A DNA stretch of 64,000 nucleotides from NCBI RefSeq assembly GCF_016920785.2, contig NW_024609836.1:10880018-10944017 (forward strand), read 5' to 3'. Under the pieces are notes generated by a model. That model was given only the letters and a program-made list of their open reading frames with translations. It searched no databases and was not told the origin of the DNA. The DNA is from Ixodes scapularis. Taxonomy: Eukaryota; Arthropoda; Arachnida; Ixodida; Ixodidae. The position numbers and the translations under genes were made by a program. This document shows positions 1 to 12,393 of the stretch, piece by piece; position 1 is the first letter of the stretch, and each line of letters opens with the position of its first letter.

Positions 1-724
1 GCCAAGGCACGAAGCCAGCACTGCATTTCAATCGTGCGATACTTGTTAGTTTTTGGTACTTTACCCAAATGTGCCGTTACATCCGCCCCCCATCCTCCCC
101 CTCTCATCCCGAACGCAATTCGGAAAAAAACTCAGAGCCAGCCTCTGCCCACAGATAACATAACTACGCACGCGCGTGCGACCTAGCGTTAGCCCCAGCG
201 AGATCCACGAGCATTCGGAGACTTCAGAAATAGAAAACTCTCGTTAGCTGGCCGCTTTCATCGCGGAGAAATGCCCCAAAACGCCGCGCACTCTTTCGCG
301 GACGCCTCGGCTCGCGCGGAGGCAGGACGCGACCGGAGGGGTGTGAGGCGGCGAGGTTCTCGCCTTCCCAAGATGCACCGGGGCGCCCGTCCCGCATTTC
401 CACCCGTGCGTCGGAGGAGCGCGCGTCGTCGCGAGGTCGTCGTCGCTTGTGTGTTGCCGCCTCCGCCGACGGCCGCCGTTCGAGGCGGGCTGCGACGATG
501 AAGTGTGTGCGAGCAGGGGCTTTGTGATCGCGGCGGTGACCGTCGTGGGTGGTTGACGCCGTCCGGGACGTGCGAACGGCGCCGACGCGGCCGCTGGTGC
601 CCAATGTTGTGCTGGAAGAGGACCGTCGTCGTGCCGCTGCTGGCGTCGCGGGCACTCTACACCTGAGGATTAAGTGTTCGTGGACCCGTCAGCGGCCCCA
701 ACATGACACGCCAGCGGAGGGAAC
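1..724 (+). promoter_or_regulatory. SPRED promoter-proximal region and 5' UTR (CpG-rich)
   Basis: This stretch lies directly upstream of the SPRED start codon. From about 150 to 700 it is rich in G+C and in CpG, unlike most of the window, as expected for a promoter plus 5' leader. No TATA box or transcription start can be fixed by eye. Open frames here (for example 271-501) have biased composition and resemble no protein family, so I read them as leader sequence or chance. A TGA at 704-706 is in frame with the main ATG and limits the coding region upstream. The leader carries at least one AUG in good context just before the main start (703-738, listed separately). Confidence 0.55.
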
Positions 725-738
725 ATGACAGAAGCTAG
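703..738 (+). other. Upstream ORF overlapping the SPRED start codon
   Basis: An ATG at 703-705 opens an 11-codon frame that ends in TAG at 736-738. It overlaps the main start codon (725-727) in a different frame. Both ATGs have the same AACATGACA context, with A at -3. A ribosome starting at the first AUG would terminate inside the main coding sequence and could not easily re-use the main AUG. If the transcript starts upstream of 703, this would reduce SPRED translation. Whether it is used is inference. Confidence 0.5.
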
Positions 739-747
739 CTTTCACGA
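725..747 (+). CDS. Spred: SPRED, coding exon 1 (N-terminus)
   Basis: This is a 23-nt coding exon: ATG at 725, seven codons (MTEASFH) and two bases of the eighth, followed by a strong donor, GTGAGT, at 748. Joined to the acceptor at 48263 it gives Asp as residue 8 and continues in frame into the EVH1 domain. Vertebrate SPRED proteins begin in the same way, with a short acidic leader (Met-Ser/Thr-Glu...) before the first EVH1 strand, and this supports both the start and the exon. An in-frame TGA at 704-706 excludes an upstream extension. The exon is too short to recognise alone. The call rests on the phase match, the donor quality and family resemblance, and needs RNA evidence because the intron is 47.5 kb. 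Confidence 0.72.
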
Positions 748-753
748 GTGAGT

Positions 754-2290
754 ACTCCGTCTGAGAAAAAAAAACTTCCCTTCTCCCATCAAAAAAAAAA
801 AAAAAAAAAACGAAAAGGGAGGAACTCCGAAATCTCGCGCTTAGCCGACTACCACCGTTTTTTTTGTTTTTTTTACCTCGTTTCCTTTTGGACGACGGAC
901 AGCCCTCTTTTTGAGTCTCTTTTATTGGCTATTTTTTTTCTTTATTATTTATCCTTCTCTCTTATCTTGTCGAGTCGACCGGAAACGGCCTTTTCTCGCA
1001 GTCCGTCTCATTATCGTAAGTTTTCTAAAGAAGAAAAAAAAAAAGTCTTCACGAGCTCCAACGACACGCCGAAACACACACGAAACGGGCGCGGCGTGAG
1101 AAACGGCGCGGACGGTCCTCCTTTATTCTTTTCCCCCCCAAAAGCCGCCGCTCGCGCTCGTTCTTCGATCGCATCCACAGACACACGCACGGGGAGTTGT
1201 GTTAGGCCTAGCGACCGCCCGATCTCGACGCTTTCGCGTTCGTCGCCGCCCGTCCCCGACTTCACCCTCGTTCTTTTGGGAAGACTCTGAAACCCCGGGC
1301 TTCGTGTCCGGCTCTCGTTCGCGAGGCACCGAGGAGTCCGACGTGCGGGCGGGGCACCGAATTCGCCGTCGAGGAATGCCCTTCGAGAACGCCCGACGTA
1401 CGTACTGCGTCGAGAACGAAGCAGGGGCAGCCGCGGTCCTCCCCACCAGCGACCGCCCCTCCTGTGTTTGGAATCGACGCCGTCGCGCGCGCGTCGGTTC
1501 CGTCGGCGCTTTTCCATGTGCGCCCACCGGACAGCCGTTTCTTCTTTTCTTATCGCTATTATTATTATTCCATTTTAATGCGTCCGCATTGTCCCCTCCT
1601 CGCGTACGCACGTGCGTGTGAATCTCGAGTCGTTTCCGGTGTGATGACCGTCGACCTCCTCCTCCTAAGCAAGCTCCCCAAGGAGGTTTTTTTTTATTAT
1701 TATTTTTGTTTGTGCGCGTGTTTGTAGGCAGCATTCTGCGCGTAGGGTAGTAGCTGCGTCGTCCGAGCTCGTGTGAAAAATAACACGAAAGATTATCTCT
1801 CGAGTCTTTTCGTACGCGCCGAGACTCCTCAAGTGTTTGATCCAAGTTTCTTACGTCTGTTTCACGTTTTTGTTTTGTTTGCCTGTTCGTTTGATCTTGA
1901 GCGTGTCTCTCATCCTTTGTGTGAGCGAATGCTCCTGTGTAGGTATTCGCTTTTCTAATGTTTCTTTTTGTATTTAACGTTTTTTTCGTTAACGTGTTTC
2001 TCTTTGATGCTGCATGACAAAACGCTACGTTGATATTACTATTTGCTATGTCATGTGACCCTAAAATATTTTGTAGATGCTTCGATTTTTCGCGCGCTCT
2101 GGCGCTAATCTTTTTTTTTTTTTTTTTAATCTTGTTGGCGAAGTTCTATTTATAATATTTAAAGACGAATTATATGAAAGCGAAGTGGACGGTATCACTT
2201 CTCCTTGTGACCACAAATAATAATGTTTTTTTTTTTTTTTTTAATGCTTGAACCGCGAGACTATTTTCGGTCTCTATGGTAAATATCTCG
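754..2290. other. Proximal intron 1, no element recognised
   Basis: CpG-rich with long A and T runs (for example 790-811, 2112-2127, 2226-2242). Overlapping open frames occur on both strands at 1011-1845, but their composition is Arg/Ser/Pro-rich and none resembles a family. Regulatory DNA is possible; no coding exon can be supported. Confidence 0.4.
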
Positions 2291-2617
2291 CTCTAAAACG
2301 GGCTGTAAAAATCGGCACCTGCACGTAGCAATCGAAACCTTTCGTCAAAGGTGTATTTCACAGGTCGGTTTTTAAATGTAAAATTCGAAAGCGTAGGGCC
2401 CTCTTCTGTAAAACAAGACTAGGGCAAAACAAACTCGCCAGGGTCAACTGCGGACGGCGACGCAGACGACCGAGTGGAGTGGCAGGGCGCGTTTGGCACA
2501 CGCATTGATAGATGGCGTCGGCAGCAGCGACGGAAGATGGGGCCAACCAGAGAAAGAAATCGGATGACACGCAGGTGAAATCTGTCGGCAACAAAAACGC
2601 CGTCGTAGTGCAACGGC

Positions 2618-2653
<36 letters not shown>

Positions 2654-2932
2654 CAGGTTTTTGTACATTGCAAGAAAAAAATATATATATAACTTGATTT
2701 TAGTGCACCGGATGTAGCGCCATCTATCAGTACTTGCGCCAAACGCGCCCCCCACTCGACTTCGTCGTCTGCTTCGCGGCCCGCCGATGACCTTGGCAAG
2801 TTTTTTGCCCATTTTTTACAGAAAGAGGCTACGCTTTGTAATTTTACATGAAAAACCGACCTGAAAAAATACACTTCTGACGAAAAGCGTAGATTGCTAC
2901 GTTCAGGCGCCGATTTTTAAGGCCCATTTTCG
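2291..2932. mobile_element. MITE-like element with ~230-bp inverted repeats
   Basis: The left arm (2291-2517) and right arm (about 2712-2932) are diverged reverse complements. Paired blocks include AAAATCGGC(A/G)CCTG near the ends, CAGGTCGGTTTTT, AATTCGAAAGCGTAG against its counterpart, and GCGCGTTTGGC next to ATAGATGGCG at the inner edge. The ~190-bp centre has a (T)29 run and no coding content. No target duplication could be fixed. Sequence at 27320-27510 resembles one arm and may be a decayed half copy. Confidence 0.6.
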
Positions 2933-4460
2933 ATCGATCCTGTTTTGTTTTTTGTCACCCTACAATTGTCACTAACTGTAGCAGTGGTACCCGGCTCTTG
3001 TGTCTATGCGTCTCTTCTCGGTAGTCCAAAAGTAGCCCCAGAAAAAGAAGCACGCACCACGTGCATAGGTTTCTCATCGATAAATATTCGTTTTGTAATA
3101 CTTTTTTTTTTTCATCCGTTTTGGTGGGTGACAGCGTCAAAAGGGGCGACTTGCTCCAGATGAAACAGGTCCACGAACATTAATTGTTTCCGGTAAAGCA
3201 AACACACAGATTGCGGCTCGTTGTGTGTGTGTGTGTTATTCATTTTAGCTTACGATTCGATGCACCATTTCAAGAAACTCCAGGTTGATTTTGAAGACCG
3301 GAATGTCTTCAAAAACGAAACAACAACAAAAGTTGTCTTGGCGTTTGTCCAATTGATATTTCCGCCAAATTCGTTGGTTCGACCACATTATCACAATAGG
3401 TTGTCTCTTTTTCTGTTCATAATGTTTCCGTTTTGTACATGGTGTCAGTTTAGGCACGCGCGGGAAATGAGTTACGGAGTAAAAGCAAACGGTTCACGAA
3501 CCACAAAATGGCGGCGGCTTGTCGTCTGCTTTCTTCATTCACGTCGTGCTCCTAGAATCAGCGGGAATGGACGGTGTGCGTAAAGTTGAGAGAGAGTGGG
3601 AGTGTGTGTGTGGCAGCCGTCAGCCTTGGGGTAGGGGCAGGAAAAAAAAATGCTAGGAGGCGGCTTTTGTGAGAGGGCGAGGAGGTGACGGCTGCCGTAG
3701 TAGTAAACGTCACGAACGATGGGATTGCCGCCGGCTGCTCGTCGCATGATCTGCCTCGTTCCGACTTCCGCTAGTTTCGCCGAGAACAAATAGCGCTGAT
3801 GGCGGAAAAGTTTAATCGTTTCGCGATTTGAGGAGGCGGAAGAAAGGCTGGCGAAGCAGGGAATGAACGACGACGTGTGTGAGAAGGGCCGACAGTTGTG
3901 TGTCGTCTGCTTCTGTCGTTTGGGTCGTCTGTCGTCGTCTGCTAAATAGAGCGGCCAGAACTTCCGGCCGTGCTTGGTTTCGTGTGTGATTTATTGCCTT
4001 CGGTCGTTTGTCTTCTTTTTTTCTTTTTCTATTTCGCCATAGTTTTGCTTCTTTTTTTACGCATACGTCGTGGTAACGTTTTGGCGGCGCGATATGTGGG
4101 GATGAATCCGGTGCTCGCTAAAGTTACAAAATAATCGGGTCTGTGAACACTGTTGTTGAAGGGACATAGCGAATTTTCGTCGAACCCGAAAGGTCGACAA
4201 ATTCGCCGAACTTCGAACCTTTGGCAAATTTGCACGACGTTCGCCTTTTGAACATTGCTGCCCAACCCAGCAGGGCGTGTCTTTGCACGCGCTGCATGCC
4301 TTCCACCGTGCTTTGTCTGGGCGCTCCGAGTACACGAGGGGGCGAAGCAAGTCGGAGGTGAAGAAGCCACAGGAAGTTGCCCGCGAGAATGTGCACTATT
4401 CCGATGTTTCCAGATGCACAACAGAGCGTGGGATCTGCTACAGCCCACAGCACGCACATG
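2933..4460. other. Intronic stretch, nothing recognised
   Basis: Unique-looking sequence with a short (TG)n near 3222 and several T runs. Open frames up to about 142 codons occur on both strands without family resemblance. Confidence 0.3.
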
Positions 4461-4463
4461 TTA

Positions 4464-4650
4464 AAGCCGGTTCTCACATGCAGCGAAGCGCTGATGTAGC
4501 GCTCCTCACGCGCCGTCAGCTACTTATCATCTGCCATGAACAACAGTTTTGACGGTGCGATACAAAGCTGGTGAACGCTCCCGTCAGCACGCGCTTAGCG
4601 CGAGGTAGGCGCTATGCTTGTAGCGTTCCGCTGCATGTGTGAACAGGCCT
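4464..4650. mobile_element. Short MITE with TTA target duplication
   Basis: A 187-bp element. The left end AAGCCGGTTCTCACATGCAG and the reverse-complemented right end AGGCCTGTTCACACATGCAG match over about 25 bp. TTA flanks both sides (4461-4463 and 4651-4653). A 3-bp TWA duplication with short TIRs is typical of PIF/Harbinger MITEs; that class assignment is inference. Confidence 0.65.
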
Positions 4651-5139
4651 TTAGTCGCTTGTGAAGGCGAGCAAATAATGGCGGCCGCCTGAAGCTGTCT
4701 TCGGAACGGAAAGCATCGCAAAGAGAAACAGAAAGCATGACAGCAGGTTTAGCTGTGCTATTAATGACTAAAATGAGCTGGTTTAAGCAATTCTTTTTTT
4801 TTTTTTTTTGAATGATGGCGGAGTTGTGACATCGCAAATCTCAGTTCCGCTGCGATGTTGAGCTGCCGCCTGTTCTTCAATCGACACCGCCGCGGAGAAG
4901 CACCCCTTTATTTTTCAAGTTTTCGAGCCGCTTTGCGACCCTCCGCTGAAGCTATTGTTAGAGGGTCGCGACCCACAGCTTAGGGAAACACTGCGTTGCT
5001 TCTGCCATTTTCCTGTAACGTAAACCTTGTAAAGGAAGAGCGTCACGCGAATGATTAACGTGTCGTCACTCGGAAGCAGTTAGTGGGACAGCAGTTTAGA
5101 GAATGGCCCCTTACAGGCACGGAGGAAACGCAAGGTCGG

Positions 5140-5780
5140 CGTCCCCGGATCTGAAGCAGAGACCGGTTCGAGATAGATGGCACTAAAGGTGCTGCGCATT
5201 GGAAGTAACTAAACTTTAGTCGCCTTGGTGCTTGAAATCATGGTTGCCAGTTACCCGAAAGCTTTATCTCAAATCGCCAGGAAATGTTTTTTTCTGTCTT
5301 CCAGAAATGTTAGAACAGTTCGCGACCGAGCAAAACGATATCACGTGAGCTTCCTACCACCGTGCCGAAAGCTGAGCGAGTTGCATTTTTGAGTTGTGAC
5401 GCTCGACAGTTTCGTCTGCTCTGCTCGAAGCACCAAGATGGCGGCGTCCACTACCAGATCGGGCAACGGAGTGCCCCAGTGACACTAAATAGGCTACGCT
5501 TCAAAGTAACGACACTTGGCCATATTGCGGCTAAAAATCATGGTTGCCAGTTATGTGGAATCACAGGAAACGCTTTTCCGTCCTCCACAAAATCTTTAAC
5601 AGTTCGCGACAGAACAAAGCAAGATTACATGAGCTTCCTAATGCCGAAACTAATGTCGAGGAAGTCTCACTTTTGAATCATGACGATCGGCAGTTGCGTC
5701 TGCTCTGCACAAGCACCAGTATGGCGGCGCCCACAACAATGTTGGGAAACAGAGTGCCGATGCTCCAGGCGTAGCTCATT
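5140..5780. repeat. ~300-bp tandem duplication
   Basis: AATCATGGTTGCCAGTTA occurs at 5236 and again at 5536. The downstream segments (GTTCGCGAC, GAGCTTCCTA, GTCTGCTCTGC, ATGGCGGCG) follow in the same order at the same spacing, so two diverged ~300-bp units stand in tandem. Immediately after, GCCGATGCTC...GTAGCTCATT...GTGRCTC repeats with a period of about 41 bp (5756-5832). Confidence 0.7.
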
Positions 5781-5989
5781 TAGTGGCTCTAGGAGCGCCG
5801 ATGCTCTAATCGTAGCTCATTCAGTGACTCGAGCGCGAGAAAGTCCGTTTTCTACTTTCTACCGATGCCACAAGCGCGAGCACGTGTCGCTGAACAGCGC
5901 TTGCAGTGCACGAGCGCGCGTACTTGGCAGGGACGCTGAAAGCCTGGAACTCGCGCGTGTAGCGGCGGCTGCGTCTGGAAAACAAATTG

Positions 5990-6256
5990 GGTTGTATGTT
6001 TATGCAGCCTAGAACTTGGTCTGCCTCAACGGGCGACGAGTCTCCCAGCTGTATATGAGCAACATAGCCAATGCAGTACAACAGCCTGGGGGTCTTTAAC
6101 GTGCACCACGCAGTTGTGATACACGACCGCACGCCGGTACGATGCTCGTCCAGATCGAAACGGGAGTGGGGATTGAACCCTGGATCCGTGGGGTCTGCGG
6201 CGCGAGCTTTTGCTCCACGTGCTCCCAGCTGGTCCACCGATCCCCCCGCTGCATCT
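5990..6256 (-). repeat. SINE-like repeat, family member 1
   Basis: Similar to 45866-46115 over most of its length (shared blocks: ATGTTTATRCAGCCT, AGTCTGCCT, CACCACGCAG, ATGCTCRTCCAGATC, TTTGCTCCACGTGCTCC). On the - strand it carries a B-box-like GGTTCAATCCC (complement near 6171-6181) and an upstream TGGACCAGCTGG resembling an A box, which suggests a tRNA-derived SINE reading towards 5990. Tick SINEs with A/B boxes are known; identity with any named family is not established here. Confidence 0.55.
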
Positions 6257-6641
6257 GGACCTAAGCCTGGAACGAAGTATAGCTCCGCGCAGTTTTTGAC
6301 GACGTGCGTGCGCCGTCCGTCGTGAGCATAGTCCGCCCCAAGGGGAAGGGGGCTCGTGAAAGCGCTCGCGCCACAAAAGGGCTCGGACAAAAAATAGAGC
6401 CGGGAGCGCGTATATGTACAGGAATGAAGCGGGAAGTGTTTTCTCCGCTCTCCAGGAAAAGAAAATAAGCGGGTCACGAGAAAGTCCGCCGTGCGTGTGT
6501 GTACAGGCTCGCTCGTAGCGTGCGCGACCAGTTTCCAGTTTTGTTTCCTTCTCTTTTGGGAGGATAGCCTGGTAGCCGCCGGTGGTCCGATTTTGGTCGC
6601 CGCGAGACCGAATTTGCCTCTCACGGAGTGAGCCGAGATAT

Positions 6642-6860
6642 TAGGGAGTTTTCGTAGACCGCGCTGCCCCCTCCGCTAAGCGTTCCGCAACGAAGCAGTT
6701 GCTACTGCGCCTGCGCGCCGATAGCCTTGACTGTGGAGTTCCCGCTATCGTAGCGGGTTGCGGAGGGCCTTGCGGGACGGCGAAAACGATCTACGAAAAC
6801 TCCCTATTTTCTTCACGGATACAGTAGCGGAGGAGAAAAACGATCTACTACAACTCCCTA
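6642..6860. mobile_element. MITE with TAGGGAGTTTTCGTAGA termini, plus a partial end
   Basis: TAGGGAGTTTTCGTAGA at 6642 is the exact reverse complement of TCTACGAAAACTCCCTA ending at 6806, giving a 165-bp element. A further diverged end (GATCTACTACAACTCCCTA) finishes at 6860, so a second, truncated copy abuts it. The centre is non-coding. Confidence 0.65.
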
Positions 6861-9800
6861 TCGTTAGGATCCGTTCAACCCTAAGCTGACAGTACGCTGG
6901 AAGCAGGGGCTTAGAGCTATAGACTGACAGCTGAACGTGACCTTCACCCGGCCACTGCCAATAATACTTATAATAATAACAATACTTCCTTCTTTCCTCT
7001 CCAGGGAGTGGAGGCAGAAAGAAAACAGTGATGACATGTTCATAATCACATTTTCAAAAAAAAAACAAAAAAACGTAATTACGCACATACAATAAAATGA
7101 AGCAGTGGTCAACCAGAACGTGTGGGTTCAAATTTGTTAGGGAGTGGTAGTGAACGTAATAAGCAGTGATATTATGTGGGACTTTTTTGTTACAACTTCA
7201 GGTATGGCATGATATTGATATATGGCGTAATATTGATTCTGTCTGGTTGATTGATGTCCATATGTTGTACGAGATGTCGGCACAAACTATATTTCTGCAT
7301 GTCGTGTATTATGGCTCGTGAGATGCTCGTTTAGATTTTAAAAAAATCAATTATGAAGGTGTTGTTTGCGAGAAGAGCAGATCTGTAAAGGCACGTGGGT
7401 CTGAGTTTGTAAATATATATTTAGGATGCTTAACTGCTGAAAATAATTAGCACTATTCTCATTTCATGCGAGATTTGCTATTATTCTAATTCTTCCTGCG
7501 CACGAAGGAGGTTAAGTAGCGTGTTATGTTTTGTAGTTGTGGTTGCACATTTTTTGACCGCTAGACACGTGACCTTAAGTTTTACCTCTGGATTTTAATG
7601 AACTACCGCGCGCAGATAATTTGCCTATAGATTTTTAATAACGGTACCGACGGCATAAGTTATGTTTCGTTCGTTTGAAGTCCAAAATGTGCTTTTACGA
7701 TAAAAACTCGGGGAGCTTCGCAAGGGCTCCGCTAAAATGCTGTCAGCCGCGGTCAGTGTATTTTTTTTTTTATTTTTTTTATCGGTGCTAGACACTGATC
7801 TCTGGGGCTAACAGTATCGAAAAATAGTTGGTCATGTTTTTTTACAGCGATGGCAATGCATTTTCAGCTCAGTTTTTCGTAAAAGCCTGAGTCTTTGGTA
7901 CGGTCACGTGTCCAGTGGTCAAAATTGTACAACATGGCGGCAGCCAAGTGGGGGTCACCCTTGCCCGGTGAATTGGATACCAACTTATCGCTCTAAGCCC
8001 CTCTACCTCGGTGGGCGGAAGCTAGGTTGGACCAGCCACGCGTGTGTCTCTCGGCACGTGCAGGGAGCGGGGCGAAGTGATGAGCGGGCTATTAATTGGT
8101 CCGGCGAATACGTAGCTTCCACTGCACTGTCAGCTCGAGGTTGAAGGGAATACGTAACGGAAGGTTCGCCCTTCGGCCCGGGTTAAGAACCGGGTTTGTC
8201 GTAAGTCTGTTCAATAGTATATTCGGCGACAGGCTGCACGTGTGCCGATACGTTGTTATATCGAAGGCAGTAAAGTCCGGCTGGAGCATCTGGTACATTG
8301 TTATTAATAACATCCCTAAGCTGACGGGGCACTGGAAGCTGCGTGCTCGTCGCCTGTGACGTCACGCTTCTGCGGTGGACCTGATGTCGTAGGCGCTGGA
8401 CGCAACTAGTTCACATGTCGTGTAAAAAAACCCGAACTCGTCCCTTTTATTTTTGTCTTTTGTTTTTTTGCCACTCGATTAGGTTTCCGCGGAGGGCGTG
8501 GTCGAGCAAAACAAGCCAGCGGTTGATTGATCGGGCGAACGCATAGCTCCCCCCGCAGCTTAGAACTGTCACTGACAGAAGTGCAGGGGGAATCCTGAAC
8601 TCGAGAAGCCGACCACGAGCGTCACGCTGCTCAAGAAAGAAAACAATTGAAAGGCGTTGTTTGTTCCTGGTGTCGCGCCCTGCCCAAAAAGTGTACCACC
8701 GTCTTTGGTGCATGTTTGTCGAGCTAAGTATCGCTCTGCCTTTGCCCCCGTTAATGTCTGGTCTCGTCGAAAGCTTTCCGACACGGCCTTCGTTTTGTTT
8801 ACTTACTTCGATCAATGACGCGCTCCGTTTCGGTCCCCGTCGCTTATTGATGAGGGGAGTTTGCCACCCGATGTGGTGGCCGCCGTGTGAACGACCCGAA
8901 CGTATTGTGCGTCTTTGAAAAAAAGTTTGGAGGGGGGACTTCTGCAACCGCTTCCTGCAGCTTTGTCCGTGAAGACGCCCCACGTTCGTCGATCGGGTTA
9001 GTTGTTCCTCGACGGGCTGCGGTTCCAGTGTGCCGGCATCTTGAAGCAACTCCTTTAGGCTGTCGTCGTTCTCTCTTCATTCGATGCGCTGTACACGTTG
9101 AAAGGAGCCGCACATACACGCTGTGACGACTGTGATTGGGTAGGAAAAACACCGGGCGCGTGTGTTGGCTCTTCTCTCAGTTGGACTGTCGCGTCCGTGT
9201 AAACGCAGCACCTACGTTTGCTATCCTCCGGAACGCGGAGGTAACCGACGACGGCGAATAAGCGAAGGATCCCAGCGAATGATAAAACTCAAAATACAAC
9301 TGCGTTTAGGTATTATGAACACGTTTAAGATCCCGGTGCACGCCTTCGTTCCACTGCACAAGGAATTGCCCGGAACTAGGCCTGCGTTTTTCGAAGCTGC
9401 GAGTTACTCGGCAACTTTCGGCGAGGGTGATACCGTGACAATCGCTCTCCATATGATTCCTGCATGATCGGCTTCACGATGAAGGCTTACACACCTACAC
9501 ACCTTCCTGACGCGGACGTAGAACATGAAGCCACGCTTGATTTTGCCTTTTTTCGAGGAACGCTTCTGTTTTGAGCGAAATCAGGTTTAACTCGGCGGGA
9601 GCCGGCCGAGCGGGTGGCGGCGACAAATCCACCCAAAAGGCCGTTCCAGCCTCGATGCGGGTCTTTTAAGCCTCGCATTCGCCCGACCTTTTCGATATCG
9701 TCCGAGGCTCTACAGGTATGATTGGGTCAGGCCGGAAGGGGATCGGGCGACGATAATCATCCCCGTAGAAGGGGAGGGACAAGAGGACAGGCACAGCTAT

Positions 9801-10799
9801 AGGTGCTCGCGATTGGTCCATGCTCGAAGAGAAATGCGGTGTCGCGCCAAGGGGCGATGATGGAAATGGCGTGCGTATGATTGGGTCAGATCGGAAGGAG
9901 GTTGGGTGCTCGCGATCGGTCCACGTTGGATTCCGGCTCTCGTCGCGTCCCCCGGGAGCGCCGGATGAATCGGCCGTCGGCCGTGGGATTCCCGATCGCG
10001 AGGCGCTCGCGCGTTATCGAAGCTACCGAAGCTGGCCGAACGTGGAGAAGCGTTTGGGAGAAGAACAGCTGCTGCGGGGGAGGGCGAGAAGAATAACAAG
10101 CCGGGAGCGGAAATAGCTTCTTCCTGCGGAAGTTGGCCAAAAGGGGGGGGATCCCCTCTCTAACGCGTGTGTTGCCCCCTCTCCCCCTCTCGGTTGTGTA
10201 CTTGCTGGAGAGGAGGGGGTAGGGTGTGTGGCGTGAAAGGACTGGGCAGGAAGCGGTCTTTCGCTGGAAAGGGGGAGTAGTTCCTGCGGCCGTTCGATGA
10301 ATGGGCGGATAGTAGGATTTCGGCCGCTCCAGCCAAACACGCGCTCAGGGGCTGGAGACCACCGCCATACTTCGTGACCGGCGTAAGCAGTGACGAGAGT
10401 GCAACGTCACGACGCTCAGAGACGACAACCTTCGTGACGGTGCACTTTCTGTTCCGCTTGGTTGGTTCCGACTAGATTTGCATAGTCACCGATTCTCCTC
10501 GACATTGGTTTGAACACATTAATAGTCACATCTTAACTAGTCAATCCATATTACGACTCAATTATCTTTGGGGTGGGGGGGGGGGGGGCAGTTATTACAT
10601 TTTTAAGTTTGGTACGGACAGGGTTAGACGCTCTACTGGCAATACTGAACGCGTGGCGTCACAAGTGGTAATATGGGGCTTTGAAAAAAAAGTACGTTGG
10701 TGTGGAATGATTGCCGGAGAAACTCACGCCAGCAAAAGTATAAGGGTACCGGAAAAACAATAAAGATATCTCCAGAAAGAAGATTCTCGAAATAAATAC

Positions 10800-10831
<32 letters not shown>

Positions 10832-12393
10832 AAAGGCTCTGGGGAAAAAAATGGCCCCCGGAACTTATTTGGAAATTAGAGGTGTAGTAATCTCACAAAT
10901 TTACCCGCAACACAGTAATTCCTTACTAAAAAAAATGCCGTTTTTTTTTTTTTTTTTTTTTTTATAATGGGAAAAAGAATAAAAATAAAAAGGAAGATGC
11001 ATTTGGACACATCGGCATGAAACGTGGAATGGAAGGCTTGGAAGCATCGTCGGCCACAGCCATGAGACATCCAGCAGTAGGAAAGTCCTTCGCCGGATTA
11101 CGCTCAGAGGAATGGGCCGTAATGATAAAAATGGCCGAGGACAGCCAGCCGGCGCTCCTCTCAAAAAGAGGAGCAGGTCGGCGCTCGTCGAAATGCAACG
11201 CCGTTTAAAGAACCTCTGTGCGGGGTACGCCACTGAGGTGACAGCAGTTGAGAACTTCCTGCGTGCAGTCGACCTTACTATTCGATCCTAACGTTTCTGC
11301 GTGGACTTAGAATATTCAGGTCAATGCGTTAAAATACATCTCCCTGCTCTTTTTTTTCTTTTTTTTTTCTTCTGAAGAACAAGAAGACAGAAATTAGAAC
11401 CAAAACGTAATTACAGTTCTGTGAGAACTTTGCGAGGGTATTATTTTTTATTTCAAAATGTGTTCGCTGGAAACTTTTTTTCCCCTACGTCTTGGCACCA
11501 TTCTTTCCTACTTGCCGCTTGCGGCAATTCTTTCCAGGGCCTTTTATTCCGGGGCCATATTTTTCCTACGCCCGTTTTTAGACTACCCGCTCGACTTGCA
11601 AGTTATGCAATGCGCGACGTCAGCCAAGCTGAGAGCGCGAGAAAATTCGAACGTTGGATTTAGCCAACGTTACTAGAGTACCTTAGTTGTGGAACTCCCG
11701 TGGAAGGGGGTACCCCCCTCGCTCACTTCAGTCTGCCTTTCGTCGTTCGAAACGCCATCTAGATTTCCGTTTACCAACTGTGTGTTCCATAGGGCACGGT
11801 GGAGCGCCATCTAGACGCTGCGCTTCGAAGCGTACCTATCCCATAGAATACACTGCAGTTACCAAAGCGGCCGTGTGGCGCGTCAAACGCCGGGAGGCGA
11901 GTCGTGGTGAGTGAAGGCGGTACTGCTCGTGCATGCAGCGTCTATGAGAAGTTCCGTAACTGAGCTAATCTAATGGCGTTAGGTTTAGCCATAGGTTTAG
12001 CATGACCTTGATTGGCCGTTTCCTCGATAGCAATTTTGAATTTAGATTGTAATAAATAGCACGGCGAGAAGCGTAAAGCCCGGGTAGATTCCGAAAATGT
12101 GCTTAGTTTCGGTAGGTCGAAATACCGCCGGAGCTACGATTTTTCACCTTCACTTTTTATAACTTTCATCCTCAGCTCAAGTGTGAAATGAGAAATCATC
12201 GTGGCCGTGACGTGCTTCGGTAAGGGGTGCGATGACTCGAAGCTTCCAGCGTGCTTTTTAAGCGCACCACCATTGAATTTGCCGTTGGCGAGTGATTACC
12301 TGTTACTGCCGTCACGTTACGCATTGGCCACGAACGCGAGTCCGTCGGAGTGACTAGTGCTCGCGTCCAGTACGTGGGCCGGGTTCGGCTGAC
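6861..12393. other. Intronic stretch, low-complexity runs, no gene recognised
   Basis: No exon or transposon protein is visible. Longer open frames (for example 8447-9049 on the - strand and 9820-10116 on the + strand) are Arg/Ser-rich and have overlapping frames on the opposite strand. A partial duplication containing TATGATTGGGTCAG and GGTGCTCGCGAT links 9714-9825 to 9873-9925. A G run lies near 10571-10588, and a C run followed by an A run at 10801-10834. Confidence 0.3.

Noticed and set aside
271..501. 76-codon + frame in the SPRED leader
   Set aside because: Arg/Ala-rich, explained by CpG-rich leader sequence, with overlapping frames on the - strand and no family resemblance.
5821..6624. 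267-codon - strand frame
   Set aside because: It spans a SINE-like repeat and has no domain; frames overlap on the + strand.
8447..9049. 200-codon - strand frame
   Set aside because: Biased composition, no recognisable domain, and competing frames on both strands.
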